Of a stretch of DNA of 64,000 bases, positions 26,041-38,469 are shown in pieces. Position 1 is the stretch's first letter; each line of letters opens with the position of its first letter. The notes beneath the pieces were generated by a model. The model was not told where the DNA came from, did not search any database, and worked only from the letters and a program-made list of their open reading frames with translations. A program made the position numbers and the translations under genes. The stretch comes from Diphasiastrum complanatum (lineage: Eukaryota; Streptophyta; Lycopodiopsida; Lycopodiales; Lycopodiaceae), in the NCBI GenBank assembly GCA_029204225.1, contig CM055102.1, forward strand, positions 26,514,922 to 26,578,921. Reading direction: 5' to 3'.

Positions 26041-26994
26041 CTCAAATTTATAATTTTACAATTATATTGATGGTTTGGCAGACATATACGTTACTGGCAG
26101 GAACCTTTGGTTTATGTGCATACTTATATTTTACTGGCAAGTGCCATTTTTAGAAATCAAGGTTTTATTTGTGTGAGATTCACAAAGATGTCCTTGGGAT
26201 ATTATACTTCATGAGGTTATACTTAAAGTTACAAATATTTCAATTTTATGCACTATCATTGTGAGTTTAGATAAATTAATTTGTTATGCAAACTTTTATT
26301 TGGATACATTGAATTTGCTAATGTTAATAGTTGGATATTGCATAGAATGCAGATATTGTTTTATTTGACCAAAATTTAATATTTGGTAAGAATTGAAGTA
26401 AAAACTAAAACATCACTATAAAGTTTTGAAGATATCTTTTGCTTAGCAGAGTGCATTCTTGAAAATATTTAGATGAGAATCAAAATATTAATGGTTTTAA
26501 TGCGTTATACAAGTACATATAACAAACTCTCAATGAAAAGTACAATAGCTATATGCATTTTATGTTCATATCTTTTATTGTGTGGTTTTTTTAAACTATA
26601 TCAAATTTGCAATAGACATATTGTATAGTTTCTTACTAATATATTTTTGAAAACATGGTATGTGCATTTTCATGAAAGCTGACTGTCTAGTTAGCTACAT
26701 GAGTCTCATAGGGATGGCCACTGCATGGAAAGCATCAAAACAACTATTGTGCAAGGTGTTGCCTATGGAAGTGTAAGCATGGGTCCACTCACATTTGGGT
26801 GGCTGACAGAAGGAGGACAAGCTGATATGACGATGTGTTGCCCGTTGGGTGTTTGAGCCTAGCACCATCCACACGGAGGATATATGAGGCAAAGTGCTCC
26901 TTGAGTATGTGAAAGCATGATCTATGCCTTGATGGGATGTAGGTGACACATTTGAACTATACGATATGATTATTGATACAAAGATGCCGCTCAA
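26041..26994. other. AT-rich DNA without recognisable gene
   Basis: No conserved frame is seen. A minus-strand open frame at 26695-26994 has no recognisable motif and may be the decayed continuation of the gypsy fragment to its right. Confidence 0.45.
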
Positions 26995-27990
26995 CTATGG
27001 GTGTGAGGCATGGGTGGTTAGTTGTTGATGTAGGATGGTTCTTGATTGTTCAACTCTATGGGTTGACGACCATGCATGGGAGAGCATTATTGAGGCAATG
27101 TATTGATTGGTGGTAAAACATGGATGATTTGATGGATATTTTTTATGAGCTAAATATATGACAAAGTTGTCATGTGCATGGCTATGCAAAGGTCCTATAC
27201 TCAGTCTCAAGGGGTGTGATTGGAAGGGAGGAAGTCGGTTTAGTTCCTGATACCAATTCAATCTTGTGGTTGATTGATTGTTGGGGAGATAATTATGATG
27301 GAAGATCCTATGAAATACGTCACTAAATTCTTCTAGCAACTTTGTCAATTATAGTGGCAAGTAATCTAGTGTCTCTTTTTCTCTTTTGTGACCTCTTGGC
27401 AAGCATAAGGAAAAACTTGGATTTCTTATCCCTTGTCATTCTTTTCATCACAGACACAACAAGTAGGTTTTGCTAACTGTCATTGAGTTTCCCAAATCCT
27501 TCGAATGCCATGCAAATTTGGCCTTTGTAATCTAAGAGAACTGAGTTTGAACTCCTACCTAATACTTCAATAGAAAGTTCATTCAACCAAGGGAGTCCTA
27601 TTATCACATCAAATGCTTCCATATCTAGAATAGACAAGCTAAGTTCAAATTTTCAACGTATGACTTGCACATGAATGTTTAATGATGTTTTATTTGCATC
27701 TAGTACTTCCTTTGTAGTTTTCATCTTAAGGGTTGACATCACATTTTTAGATCAACAAGTTGAATTGTTCCACTATACTCCTTGAAATGCAACTATGTGA
27801 AGCTGTAGAGTCGATCATGAAATCTAACTTCCTCCCTACAATTCTTCTAGATTGAGATAATAGCTTTGAACCACTTTTGGGGGTTTCCCCATGGAAGTTT
27901 CTTTTCTTGAAGCACTCTATTGACTAGTTCACCTCAATCAAATCAAATAGCTAAGGGTTATTTGGGTCTAAACAATCACACGTTGGTCAT
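26995..27990 (-). mobile_element. Ty3/gypsy protease and pre-RT linker, broken
   Basis: Reading the minus strand: KLDFMIDSTASHSCISRSIV near 27830 is a degraded aspartic-protease site, where the usual D(S/T)G is altered. LDMEAFDVIIGLPWLNEL near 27600 is the conserved protease C-terminal strand. TKLLEEFSDVFHRIF followed by LPP near 27340-27230 is the linker before RT. No RT follows on this strand. The matching RT lies nearby on the plus strand at 28290-28880. Confidence 0.6.
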
Positions 27991-28289
27991 GTCTGTAAGG
28001 GTGAGAGGATGGAACGGAGAAAACGAGAAGAAAACATTTTTGAAACAACTCTCCCGTTGTTATGGGCTACTACAAGCAAGAATAGTCTAAAAGATAGTTA
28101 ATGCAAAAATGGATATACAGCTCATGTGTTCTCAATCACAGGATCTTAAAAATTAATTCATACCCAAATAAAAATGAGTTCAGTCCACCAAAGAGATTAT
28201 AAGAGATGTGGTTTTACTATAAATCAGATTCAAAGCGAAGTTCAGTTCAGAATGTAAAATGATAATGCAAGTTCCTCAAGCATCAAAGT

Positions 28290-28880
28290 GCTTGATAAGA
28301 GTCTTCAGCTATTTGTAGATTACCTCTTGCTCATCAAAAATAAGTATCGCATGCCCAAAACTGATTATTTATTTGAATTGAAACATGCCAACTATTTTAG
28401 TCAAATGGTTCTTTGATCTAAATATGGTTAGATACAAATAGCAAAAGGAGAAGAATACAAGATGGCCTTTTAAACAAAATATGGGAGCATATATTATGGT
28501 GGCGTTGTTAGAATTAACATATGCACCAACAACATTTTGCACATTGATGAACAAGACCTTTTAGTATTGCTTGGACAAATTTATAATTGTATACATCAAG
28601 GACATCTTGGTGTTTAGTTGCATTCTCAAGAACCATATACATCACTTGAGAATAGTTTTGCAACAACTTTGGAGGAACTACCTATACACGAAAGAGAAAA
28701 GTGCAAGTTTTTGGTAAAATAGATGGACTTCTCTAGACACATCATGGGATATTAAAATACTCAAATGGATCCTAAGAAAATCAAAGCCACCTTGGATTGG
28801 TTAGATCCTAGAACAATTCATGGAATAACGTTCTTTGTGGGACTATGTGAATTTTATAGAGAGATTTGTTACGTCCATGT
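28290..28880 (+). mobile_element. Ty3/gypsy reverse transcriptase, broken
   Basis: Plus-strand translation shows DKSLQLFVDYLLLIKNKYRM, then YAPTTFCTLMN, then LDKFIIVYIKDILVFS, MDPKKIKATLDW and FFVGLCEFYREI. These are the ordered blocks of a gypsy RT. The catalytic YxDD is changed to YIKD, and several stops and shifts are present. It is therefore inactive. Confidence 0.75.
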
Positions 28881-29119
28881 CTAGTACCAAGATTTTGAAT
28901 AATCTTTGACATCAACATTTGGCACACCAGTGTCTAAGATTATCATCTAGGCCTCAAATCTCATTCAAGGAGATTTATGTAATTAATTACCGGGCACTCC
29001 AATTATGACATGTGGACTAGTGCATGAGTTCCAACGTTTGATTTTAAGTTGGCGCTCTAGCAATTTATTCTAGGTTTGTTGACAAACTATCATTATAAAT
29101 GTAGCATAAAGTTTTTGAT

Positions 29120-29434
29120 AATGTTATTGGATTTGTGCAAGTTTACAGTTCTACATTGGTGGCATCGAAGAGGCAAATTCAAGCAAATCCATTGGCATCC
29201 AGACCTAGGAAGGGCAAGAAAGGAGTTCATGGGAGAACTCAAACCAAATACTTTGATGAGCTTTATCAAATGGCTTCAAAGATCCCAACAAAAGAAATCA
29301 TGTCCCAAAAGAAGGCTAAGAAGGAAAAAAGTTTTATTTGCAACAAGCCTAGACATGTGATGAAGTTCTACCGAAAGTGGAAGAAACTCGTAGCTAAAGT
29401 CATTGACATACCAAAAATAAGGGTACGAGATTAG
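29120..29434 (+). mobile_element. Retrotransposon gag fragment with decayed zinc knuckle
   Basis: A lysine-rich frame with ANPLASRPRKGKKG, DELYQMAS and FICNKPRHVMKFYRKWKK. The last resembles a CCHC knuckle in which some Cys residues have been lost. No adjacent pol domain is in the same frame. Confidence 0.4.
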
Positions 29435-32100
29435 AAATTGACCTGCTGAATTGTGAGTGTGAGTGTGATTGTTCCTTCAGTACAACTTTCATGCCTTACT
29501 CAATTTCACGAGCCAATCCTCCACCACTTCCGACTTTTTCTCCTTCTTCTCCCTCGAGTAGATCTCATGCTAGAATCCGAAATTCAAATAAGACAATAAT
29601 TTCACTTGGTTCATCAGAATCTCCATCTGTTGGTCTCTTAAATTATTTTGACAATTCATGCCAAAAAGTGCAGTACTCAACTACTAGAAAATTTTCATGT
29701 ATGAAGATATAATAGGATTTGCAACTTATCTATTAACAGGATATAACCTAACTTCAATTAATGAACATGTCTATTCTTAACTATAGTGAAACATAGTGAC
29801 CAAATTTTAACTGAACTTAAACCTCAATATGGTCATTTCACTGATCTAAGTTTGTCATAGATAATGCAAAAACTGAGACTTTTAGAAGAAAAAAAAAAAT
29901 TTAACACTACGTAACTTAAAAATTTGACAAAAACATTGTTAGTACAAAGGCAATCAAAATAGAAAAATTGATATATTGTTTGATTCCTAATGTAATGTTA
30001 GACTGGCATGCAATGCATACGACATCATTTATAAAATGTTTTACGTAAAATTCAATTTTTTGAAAACTGTTAGCCATTTATACTAGTTTATGAGAACCAT
30101 CAAAATACATGTGTATAACCACTGAAAACAGCTATAAACCAACCATGTACATCAGAATCACTCACAGAATCTCCATACAATCCATTTCCACAAGCACAAT
30201 ACCCAAAAGTTAGGAAAAAGCAATCATGCATAAGAACATTTTGCATTTTTAGCTAATTTTACTCACAAAATAACAAAACTTTAGACGACCATAACTTGAG
30301 CTACAGTAACCATGTCACCCTGCCACACCAGCCCCACATGTACGAGTACAAAGTGCACAAAAATTCTATGGGAGGGCACACTTTTTCTAGGGTGTAGGGT
30401 TTAATTACACTGAAAAGATATGCATGCACTTCAAGATGCTTTAGTGATAGTCTTTAATGATAGTCTCTAATGGTCCTTAGCTAAAATTACACTTTCTGGA
30501 AATTCATATTTATAGTGAGTCATGAGAGATACAAGCAAAAACTCAAAATTCGTAAAAAAAACTGGCTAATATCAACAATAACCCATAAAACCCTGGAAAA
30601 TGTCAACAAAGATGGATCTTAGCAACATGCAAACGAAAAAACTAAGAGAAACATATGGTCCCAAACCTTGTACTAACTCCAATTAGTGTGTTTTGGGCCT
30701 CACAAGGATATGTCCAGTATGACGTGGCATAACTCATAGCTTGTTTCACTGGAGTACCGTCGTGTATCCAAGACTAGGAGTATATTGAATCCTATGTACT
30801 GGTCATGGACATGACTAAACACCTACTTGGAAGTTTGTTCTCCACCAGGAAGAAAAATGGATCGATATCTACCAAAGAATTAGTGAAAAGCTCTCACAAC
30901 TCCAAACCCGTCAATCTTTGTAAGCCTTGCTCTTCTACCATTGTAAGGGAAAGCACCACAAAATTTTGCTTCCAAGACAAACACAAAAGGACAACAGGAG
31001 CAAAACCACCCAACCAATGAGAAGCCACCGATCAATCTCCCATACCATCACCTCGAGCCACATGATAGGATGCAGGTGTAGAGAGAGGAAACTGGTAGTG
31101 AAAAGCCACAAACTAGAATGGTAGTAGGGTGAGTTCCCGCCTGGATAGCCTCAAATTTTCCTTTGCATCCCCCATGCAAGCCAAGAATATTTCCAAAAGT
31201 GCTTTTCATTACTATTGATACTCTGCACATGCCAACAAATTGTCCTAACCCATGCACTAGCTCCACATATGTGACTGGGCCCTCACCAAGTTCATTATTG
31301 GCCTAGTTTGAAACAATGAGGTGTAACCAACAATGTCATGTACTAGAGTATCATGTATCCAAGTCTAGGATTATGTCGAATCCTATATGCAGGACCTGCA
31401 CGTAACACTAAGCTACTTTACGTCGTTGTTATTTTAAAAGTTATGTATCATCAAGATTCATTAGAATTTCATGTTTTGGCAAGCTTGCAGTGCATTATCA
31501 TGATGAACATTTAGATAACATATCCAAAAGGTGTTATCTACATCAATACTATAAAAGTACAAGCATTTGCTCCAACAATCAAACAAATATTATAAGCACG
31601 GTGGTTACGTATGTACATTTGGAATATCCCTTCAATCAAAAAGTCATCCATCAACTTCAATCTTTTATTTCTTCAACTATAAATGTATCACTTGAAATGT
31701 ATGTTTTTGATATTTTAAAGATATCATACTAGTTCAGTACTATCTTGCCCTAATCAGCTAGCGCCGCCATGAGACATACTATGGCCCACTTTTTGGTATG
31801 TGCATTATAAAATATCGTCGAGTCATTTATTTTGAAGGAAAAAAATACGCATTTAAATGTCTTTGATTAATGATGAGCATGCCAAATAGAGAAAAGAAAA
31901 CTTATTAAAACAAGATCAAAAGAATGATTTTCCTAATCATTGCCTTGAAAGTGCAAATTTTCTCGCAAATCATGCATGATATTGATAGTTGAATAGCATA
32001 TTTTATAATGAAAATAGAGATGTGTACCAACTATAACTCATGTCTTTGAATATGCTATCATTTTTCAAGATTTGTAGAACATGGTAGTCCATTTATACTC
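29435..32100. other. No gene recognised; weak direct repeat
   Basis: AT-rich DNA. About 30765-30815 and 31345-31395 share a GTATCCAAG.CTAGGA.TAT...GAATCCTAT motif in the same orientation about 585 bp apart. This could be the ends of a small TRIM-like element. No coding motif. Confidence 0.35.
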
Positions 32101-32105
32101 AATGC

Positions 32106-32437
32106 CCTATGAGTGTGACTAGAGGGTATTAAACATCAACATGTACAATGTTGTCAAGGGCATTATAGTTATTAGATTGAACTAATTGACGTAAGACTAT
32201 GAGCAAACATGCAAGTTGATGCAATTATCCAAATGGTTAAGTCATTAACATTTGGATAATTACATCAGCTTGCATGTTTGCTCATGGTCTTACATCAATT
32301 AGCTCAATCTTAACATTTGAATAATTACATTAGCTTGCATGTTTGCTCATAGTCTTATGTTAATTAGCTCAATCCGATAGCTATCATGCCCTTGATGTAC
32401 ATGTTGATGTTTAATACCCTCTAGTCATAGTCATAGG
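32106..32437. repeat. Foldback element with about 125-bp inverted arms
   Basis: The left arm (32106-32232) and right arm (about 32314-32437) are inverted copies. The outer GACTAGAGGGTATTAAACAT is matched exactly by its reverse complement on the right. Between them lies an extra copy of the inner right arm (about 32248-32313), so the right arm's inner part is duplicated. Non-coding. A MITE or foldback transposon; no target duplication was confirmed. Confidence 0.75.
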
Positions 32438-32713
32438 CAAAGATATTTGAGATGTCTATATCCATTATAGAATAATTGTGTTTGCTCAAAGTTGGACAAG
32501 TCAATTTTATAAACATTAAGCATCGTCATTCATATCCATTATTTAGGTCAATAATCACTTTTAGTAACATCTTAAAAGCATGCGCAAGACATTGTAGACC
32601 CACACCTTACATAGATTAGGATTTTAAAATAATAAGTGTGTGAAGTGTGAAAAAAGTTTAAAATCATAATCACAAAGGAATGAGGGCTTAATGAGAGCCA
32701 AACACTAAATGTC

Positions 32714-32715
<2 letters not shown>

Positions 32716-32799
<84 letters not shown>

Positions 32800-32936
32800 C
32801 ACTTAGGCAAAAAATGTGGTTTCCCTATGGACTATGTGTATATGATATCAAGTGTACATTGTTCATGTCATTTTCAATTGTGGGAGGCCTTCTCAAAGGC
32901 AACAATGCATGTTTCAAACCCTTAAGTGAGTAATGT

Positions 32937-33000
<64 letters not shown>

Positions 33001-33140
33001 CACTTTAGCAAAAAATGTGGTTTCCCTATGGATTATATGTATATGATATCAAGTGTACATTGTTCATGTCATTTTCAATTGTGGGAGGCCTTCTCAAAGG
33101 CAAAAATTCATGTTTCAAACCCTTAAGTGAGTAATGTGGT
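32716..33140. repeat. Duplicated (GT)n microsatellite plus flank
   Basis: A (GT)n run (32716-32796) followed by 140 bp of unique sequence (TAAACACTTAGGCAAAAAAT...) is repeated as a second (GT)n run (32937-32997) followed by nearly the same 140 bp. This is a segmental tandem duplication of about 200-220 bp in which the repeat lengths have since changed. The Cys-Val open frames here are artefacts. Confidence 0.9.
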
Positions 33141-35925
33141 AACCCTATGGATAAAAAAAATGCATAGTCTTTTGGATTAATGATTCAAAGTCTATAGAGT
33201 TTCATGTATCATTTGATACTCAACATACTAACCTTCAAGTCAACTGTCTAGAATGATTTAAAATGTTTATTCCATTCTTGGGTGTAGTTTATGGCATGGA
33301 TCTTGTAGCTAGTGCCAGTGAAGAGTTTTTGTATGGGTTTGAATTATGATAATTTTCTAATTTTACGATACACATAAAAAGTGCTTCTTATTTAAAATGT
33401 TGTCAAAGTATTACCAAGAAACATATTCGAAATGCTCATTCTCCACCAACAATGAACCGTTCATGTCATTGTTGAAAGGATCATCAGTGCATTAAATACA
33501 ATAAATAAACTCTTCTTTCAACAAGTCAGTATGTTAAATACAATCAACGAAATATTATTTCAACAAATTAGTTAGATTTTCTAGGAATACTTGGATGTCG
33601 AAAACCATAGCTAGTGAACTTGAAATTTCTTTTAATAAGATTTGTGCAAGTATTGTAGAGACTAACCAATGATCCAAATATAAACGTTTGGCATTCTTAC
33701 ACCATTCCAAAGACAACAATCATAGGTTAGAGGAATATAATCTTTTTTTGGGAAACTTCTTTTCTGTGAATCCTTAGGGTCAAAGAAATGTCAAGAATAT
33801 TCTAACATAAAACACTTCAGGTTTATATCAACCTTTATCAATTGGCAAAATAATACGTACGAAATCATTCTAGTCAAATCTTCATTCAAGCAAATGATTG
33901 TGTGAGAACTATGTAACCAAAAAAAGTCGATTTAAAAGTGTGTTTAAGTCCAAGTTTAGAATAGTTGTTTAAAAGTATTCACAAACGCACACTTTTTAGA
34001 AGCTTTGAGATAAAAAAAAAATAACATTACAACTGGAAATTCTTAGATATCCTATTGAGAAAAGCATTTTAACATTTAACATTACAATTGGAATTTTATA
34101 GATATCCTAATTGAGAAAAGCATGCCAAGGTTCAACTGAGTAGCTAATTTTTCACCTCCTTTTCCAATCAATGACATCATAAGATATGAATAAATGTTGG
34201 AGCTCCAATGACTGCCATTGAGCCAAATTTGATAAATGGGCTTCATTTGAATAACATGCTAAGATATTTTCTTTGATTTTTCAAACACAAATGCTCTGCA
34301 AAAGGATTAAAACCTATTGCTAGCTCTCTAATAATATATATTGTTTTACTCTCATAAGATCTTGAGTTTTTTATTGTTCTACAATATTCATATAAAAATT
34401 AGAGATGCCTACAAAGTACCTTTTGGTCTAAGTAACAATTATTATCTCTTTGGTTATAGTAACATACTTCAAAATTTTACAAAGCAATAAGTTCGAGAGT
34501 GGGACCCTAGTTGTATACATTAGGAGGGGGACAATAGGGACGGTACTTGGTATCTGTGTTATTACACACACACACACACACATTTATGGTGTTGCAGGCT
34601 TATCATAACCTAGCCTTAAAGAAAAGGCCTAACCCTAGATATTGGCATTCTAAGGACACGTGAACTTAATTTTTATTTATGTGCCAATTTTTATTGTATT
34701 CATATTCTTACTCCCCTACTTTTAGTACAAATTTTTCTATGCATCGCAACATACATCTAAGAATTGAATCCTATGATGAGCATATCCTTCCATGACCAGC
34801 ATAGCTTTGTATCATCTTTTATTTTCAATTTCATTTTTGCATGTTGAGCACTTTATTGGAAGATATCACAAGTTTTAGCTTTGCATTTCTTGCCTACCCT
34901 ATTATTTTTAATATGGAGAGCTCCTCATCCTTGCTTTCTCCTCCTCCAACTTACTATCAATTTTTTTTCAAAGATTAGAGCTTCTACTACATATCGTGAA
35001 ATCACTCCAGGTTCTCAACGGGTTGGTCGACACTGTACTACATCATCTTCATCTTTAAGTCTGGTACCTCTCCAAATAAGGTACCATTTTGCTTTGGTTG
35101 AGATTTGTAGCTGTTTCGATTCAAGCAAGCACTTAGTTGATAATTCTAGTCAATTCCTTGTTCCATGTCAAGGGAGTGTTTCTTTAAACCCTTTAAGACA
35201 TAATTTATTAATGTGCCATGTCGAAAAGCTTCCAAATTTTGTATATTTTCACCTTTGAGACAATTATGAAATTGGAAATATTTTTATATACAAAGATTTT
35301 GCGATGTCCAAAATATTCCAAATTTGAGTTATTCATATTTAGTGAAAGAAATTTCGGTTTGGTCAAATATTAAAAAAAAAAATCAAGAATATCTATTTTT
35401 CCTTTTTGTGAGCAAAGCACTCAAAGAATAAGCTAAAATTGCACAAGAAAGAAGATTTGACAAGTACATTTATATTTTATTATTTTGATAATTATTTCAC
35501 ACCCAAATTCTAAATTTCATCTATGTTTTCAATTTATTAAAGCATTTTCTTGTCTATATTATTTAGTGGAGATTACAAAGTCACGCCAATCTATAGAAGA
35601 CAACAAACAACAGAAAGACAAAACTTGCAAAACACATAGAAATATATATATATATATGGAGTCTACTCAAAAATACATGGGTCTTGTCATTGATGGAATG
35701 GATCGGGAAAAAAAATACTATTGCCACATTTTGTGAGGGTGCCAAAGAATTTAAATGAAGCAGATTTTATTCAAGTTCATTTGGTTGGAGCTCACTTAAC
35801 CAACCAAACATGCATCATCACAAGCAGGAAAAATCAGTCCATGACTTCTTGTTCCTTGAAGATATCGAAAGATCCTCTTCAACGCTTTCCAATGTGATGT
35901 CATCGGGGCATGCATGAATTGACTC
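33141..35925. other. No gene recognised; two short microsatellites
   Basis: AT-rich DNA with an (AC)n run at 34564-34583 and a (TA)n run at 35642-35657. Open frames such as 34881-35258 have no recognisable motif or splice context. Confidence 0.5.
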
Positions 35926-35934
35926 ATGAGTGAG

Positions 35935-36072
35935 ACACTATAAGAAATGTCCGGTCTTGAAATACATAGGTAAATGCTTCTTGGTTTCCAATGGAAGGCT
36001 CGAACTTGAGACCAAAGAAACTTTGGATGTCAAGCGTTAACCAATTGAGCCAACTCCCTTGGGTTACATAGG
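35935..36072 (-). mobile_element. tRNA-derived SINE, second copy
   Basis: The minus strand reads GTTGGCTCAATTGGTTAACGC (A box), and about 40 bp later CTCAAGTTCGAGCCTTCC (B box), followed by about 80 bp of non-tRNA sequence. The A-box wording matches the copy at 15853. Spacing fits a Pol III promoter of a tRNA-related SINE. The 3' end is not defined. Confidence 0.6.
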
Positions 36073-36347
36073 TAAATGAGACAGCCAATAGCTTAACTAT
36101 ATAAAGTAGTGTCAAATGATTCACCATCACCTTGACTACTTAATTTTTAAAGAAGGCTTCATGACTCTCATGGTAATCTCAGATTTTTTGTAACAAAATA
36201 ACTCTACCTAGTTGCCCTGGTTCAGCAGTAGAAGTATCCAAAAGAGCATTATCCTTGAGTTAAATTATGATTACAATAAATTCTTTGCTTTTGCAATGAA
36301 AGCATTTCTGAAAGGCCTACACAATATCAATGCAGTGACATCTATAG

Positions 36348-36829
36348 CTTAGTTGCCCGTTCCGTTCTGGAACGCGTTCCGTTCCGGAACGGGCCCTTGA
36401 AAAAAAAAACATATTTTCTTACAAAGGATTTATTATCACTTCCGGATATTGAGGATGGCAAATTGGTAAGATGGCGGAGTTTACAACAATTCAAGAAGGG
36501 TAGAACGCATTTACAACAAACCAGCCCCAGAGGTATGCAGCATCACAAGGAATCATGTTCTATAATCCAGCTGTAAAGAAGAATGTAAGGTGGAATAGTG
36601 TAGCTGAAGAACACACGATTCTAGATGTCTCTATATTATAAAGAAAAGTAAATTGCAAATGCAAGATCCTCTTGTAAATCATGCAACGACTGGTCTTATA
36701 TGTTTACAATGCAACGAGCGGGCCAGCAGGTCTTTAATCTATTTTTTTTAACCTACACTAAATCGTTCCGACCCAGTACCATCCGGAACAGAACGTTCCG
36801 ATCCATTTTGGTCGGAACGGGCTTCTAAG
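36348..36829. mobile_element. hAT MITE, 482 bp, TSD ATCTATAG
   Basis: Terminal inverted repeats CTTAG(TT/AA)GCCCGTTCCG (15 of 17 positions match) are flanked by the identical 8-bp direct repeat ATCTATAG at 36340-36347 and 36830-36837. Eight-bp target duplications are the hallmark of hAT insertions. Near both ends, palindromic CGTTCCG/CGGAACG motifs repeat. No transposase inside, so non-autonomous. Confidence 0.88.
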
Positions 36830-36837
36830 ATCTATAG

Positions 36838-38020
36838 CAATCATGGAATAGATGTATTCTCTTACTCCCAGCTGCATCAAGTATATATGTTTTGTGTCTT
36901 ACCTTTGTAGTTGGCTTTTAATGGTAACGCTTTGCTGCATAAACCTTTGTGCAGACACTCTATATTTGGCTGTTTATAATTTCCTTGTCATTTCTATTCT
37001 CTTTATCCTGGTGGTGGGTGTGCCATCAATGCCCCAATTCGTGTTCAATTGATCAGAGTTGCTCTATTTTTTTGCCACTTCATAAACTTTTTGATGAGTA
37101 ATTTCAGCTTCTTTTGTGAACCCTTGAAACAATCAGTGAAGAATGTGAAAAGCTATGCCTGTGCTCATGTGAAACTAATCAAATTACCTTTCTTATTGTT
37201 GACTGCTAGCTCTGTGAACAGTCTCATTAGATATTCTTTACAATGCTCACTCTAATGAAAAGAATGGTAAAATACATCCGCTGTCTCCCTCATCCTTCTC
37301 TTCAAACGCTTGAGCCATGTGTTCCGTCTCTTCTCCTGTTGTGCTTAGTCTTCACCTTCGAGATGGTCCAATTTTTTATGGGAATAACACCACCCTCATT
37401 GATGCTCCGAACAATGCTTATGACGTCAACTCAAAAGGGCCTATCCTCTTCAGATTCCTTACTAATAGAATCTTGAACGTGAGAGATTCACATGAGTGGA
37501 ACGGAGAAAATCAAGTGTGAACTCCTATTCAAATGGGGCCACATTCATGAGCTCATACATGACAATTGATGGAGAGACTGTTCAGAGAGCTAGGAGTTAG
37601 CAAGAAAGAAGCTCTGGGAGCTCTAATCGCCCTTACTTGAATGGAATTGCACAAATATTTTCACTCAGGTGATTGGTTCTGTTGTTCCAGAACAGTTTTT
37701 GAAGAATTTGGAGATAACCTGATATACAAGGACGGATTGACCATATGAAGTACATGAAGTCAACAAAGATAAAAGAGCTTATTGACGTGATTTATGAAGT
37801 TGCAAAATTCGTTGAAGCAAGTATCCAGAGCTTTTGTTTCAAAGAAATCTTATTCAAAATTCAACTGACTTTGTCCTTCCTGTTGATTCATGCTTCTAGA
37901 GAACACCCTAGATATATGAATGTGATACCCAAAGATTGCAAACAACACAGATGTCATATTTATAAACTTTTATTTTGCATCCAAAGTGTATGTAGTAGCA
38001 TTCAGCAATTTTGAAGGGTT
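36838..38020 (+). other. Possible decayed coding remnant, not recognised
   Basis: Plus-strand stretches at 37317-37520 (SSPVVLSLHLRDGPIFYGNN, then LTNRILNVRDSHEWNGEN) and 37570-37740 (MERLFRELGVSKKEALGALI) have protein-like composition. Stops break them, and there is no recognisable domain. I cannot assign a family. Confidence 0.25.
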
Positions 38021-38029
38021 TCTTGTACT

Positions 38030-38420
38030 AACTCTCTAGCAAGTATTGAGGTTAGGGCCAGGCCATCAGCACATAGCCAGGGACTTACAGAGACTTTGTG
38101 GAAGATCTAAGGGCTTTCAGATTAAAGGAAACTTTGTGGCAATAGCGGTGTAAGAGCGGTTCGCTGGCCGTCACAAAGAAGACAGAGGAGAGATGGCATC
38201 CATGTCTCACACCACATCGTATGCTAAATTGTCAAGAAAGCACACCTTAGAAATGTATAGCACAGCTAGCTCAGGTAAAAAGAGCTCTGGATAATCTACA
38301 AAAGGCTTGGCCACACAAGGGCCATCATAATCTATCAAAAGCTCTGTCCAGGTCGATCTTGAATAAGGATGGCTTGAAATATTGTAATGTAGTGTTGTAT
38401 CAATAATGGTCCAAACAATC
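38030..38420 (-). mobile_element. LINE reverse transcriptase remnant
   Basis: The minus strand contains LFKIDLDRAFDRL (motif A type), GVRHGCHLSSVFFV (degraded GVRQGCPLSP, motif B) and CADGLALTSILA (degraded YADD, motif C), in order but in different frames. Inactive, truncated on both sides. Confidence 0.6.
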
Positions 38421-38469
38421 ATGATGATGTTTCGTATCAGCAATGGTCCAAGCGTCCGGTACATTGTGG

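Noticed and set aside
32572..33126. Cys-Val and Thr-His open frames
   Set aside because: Produced by the (GT)n runs; they have no other support.
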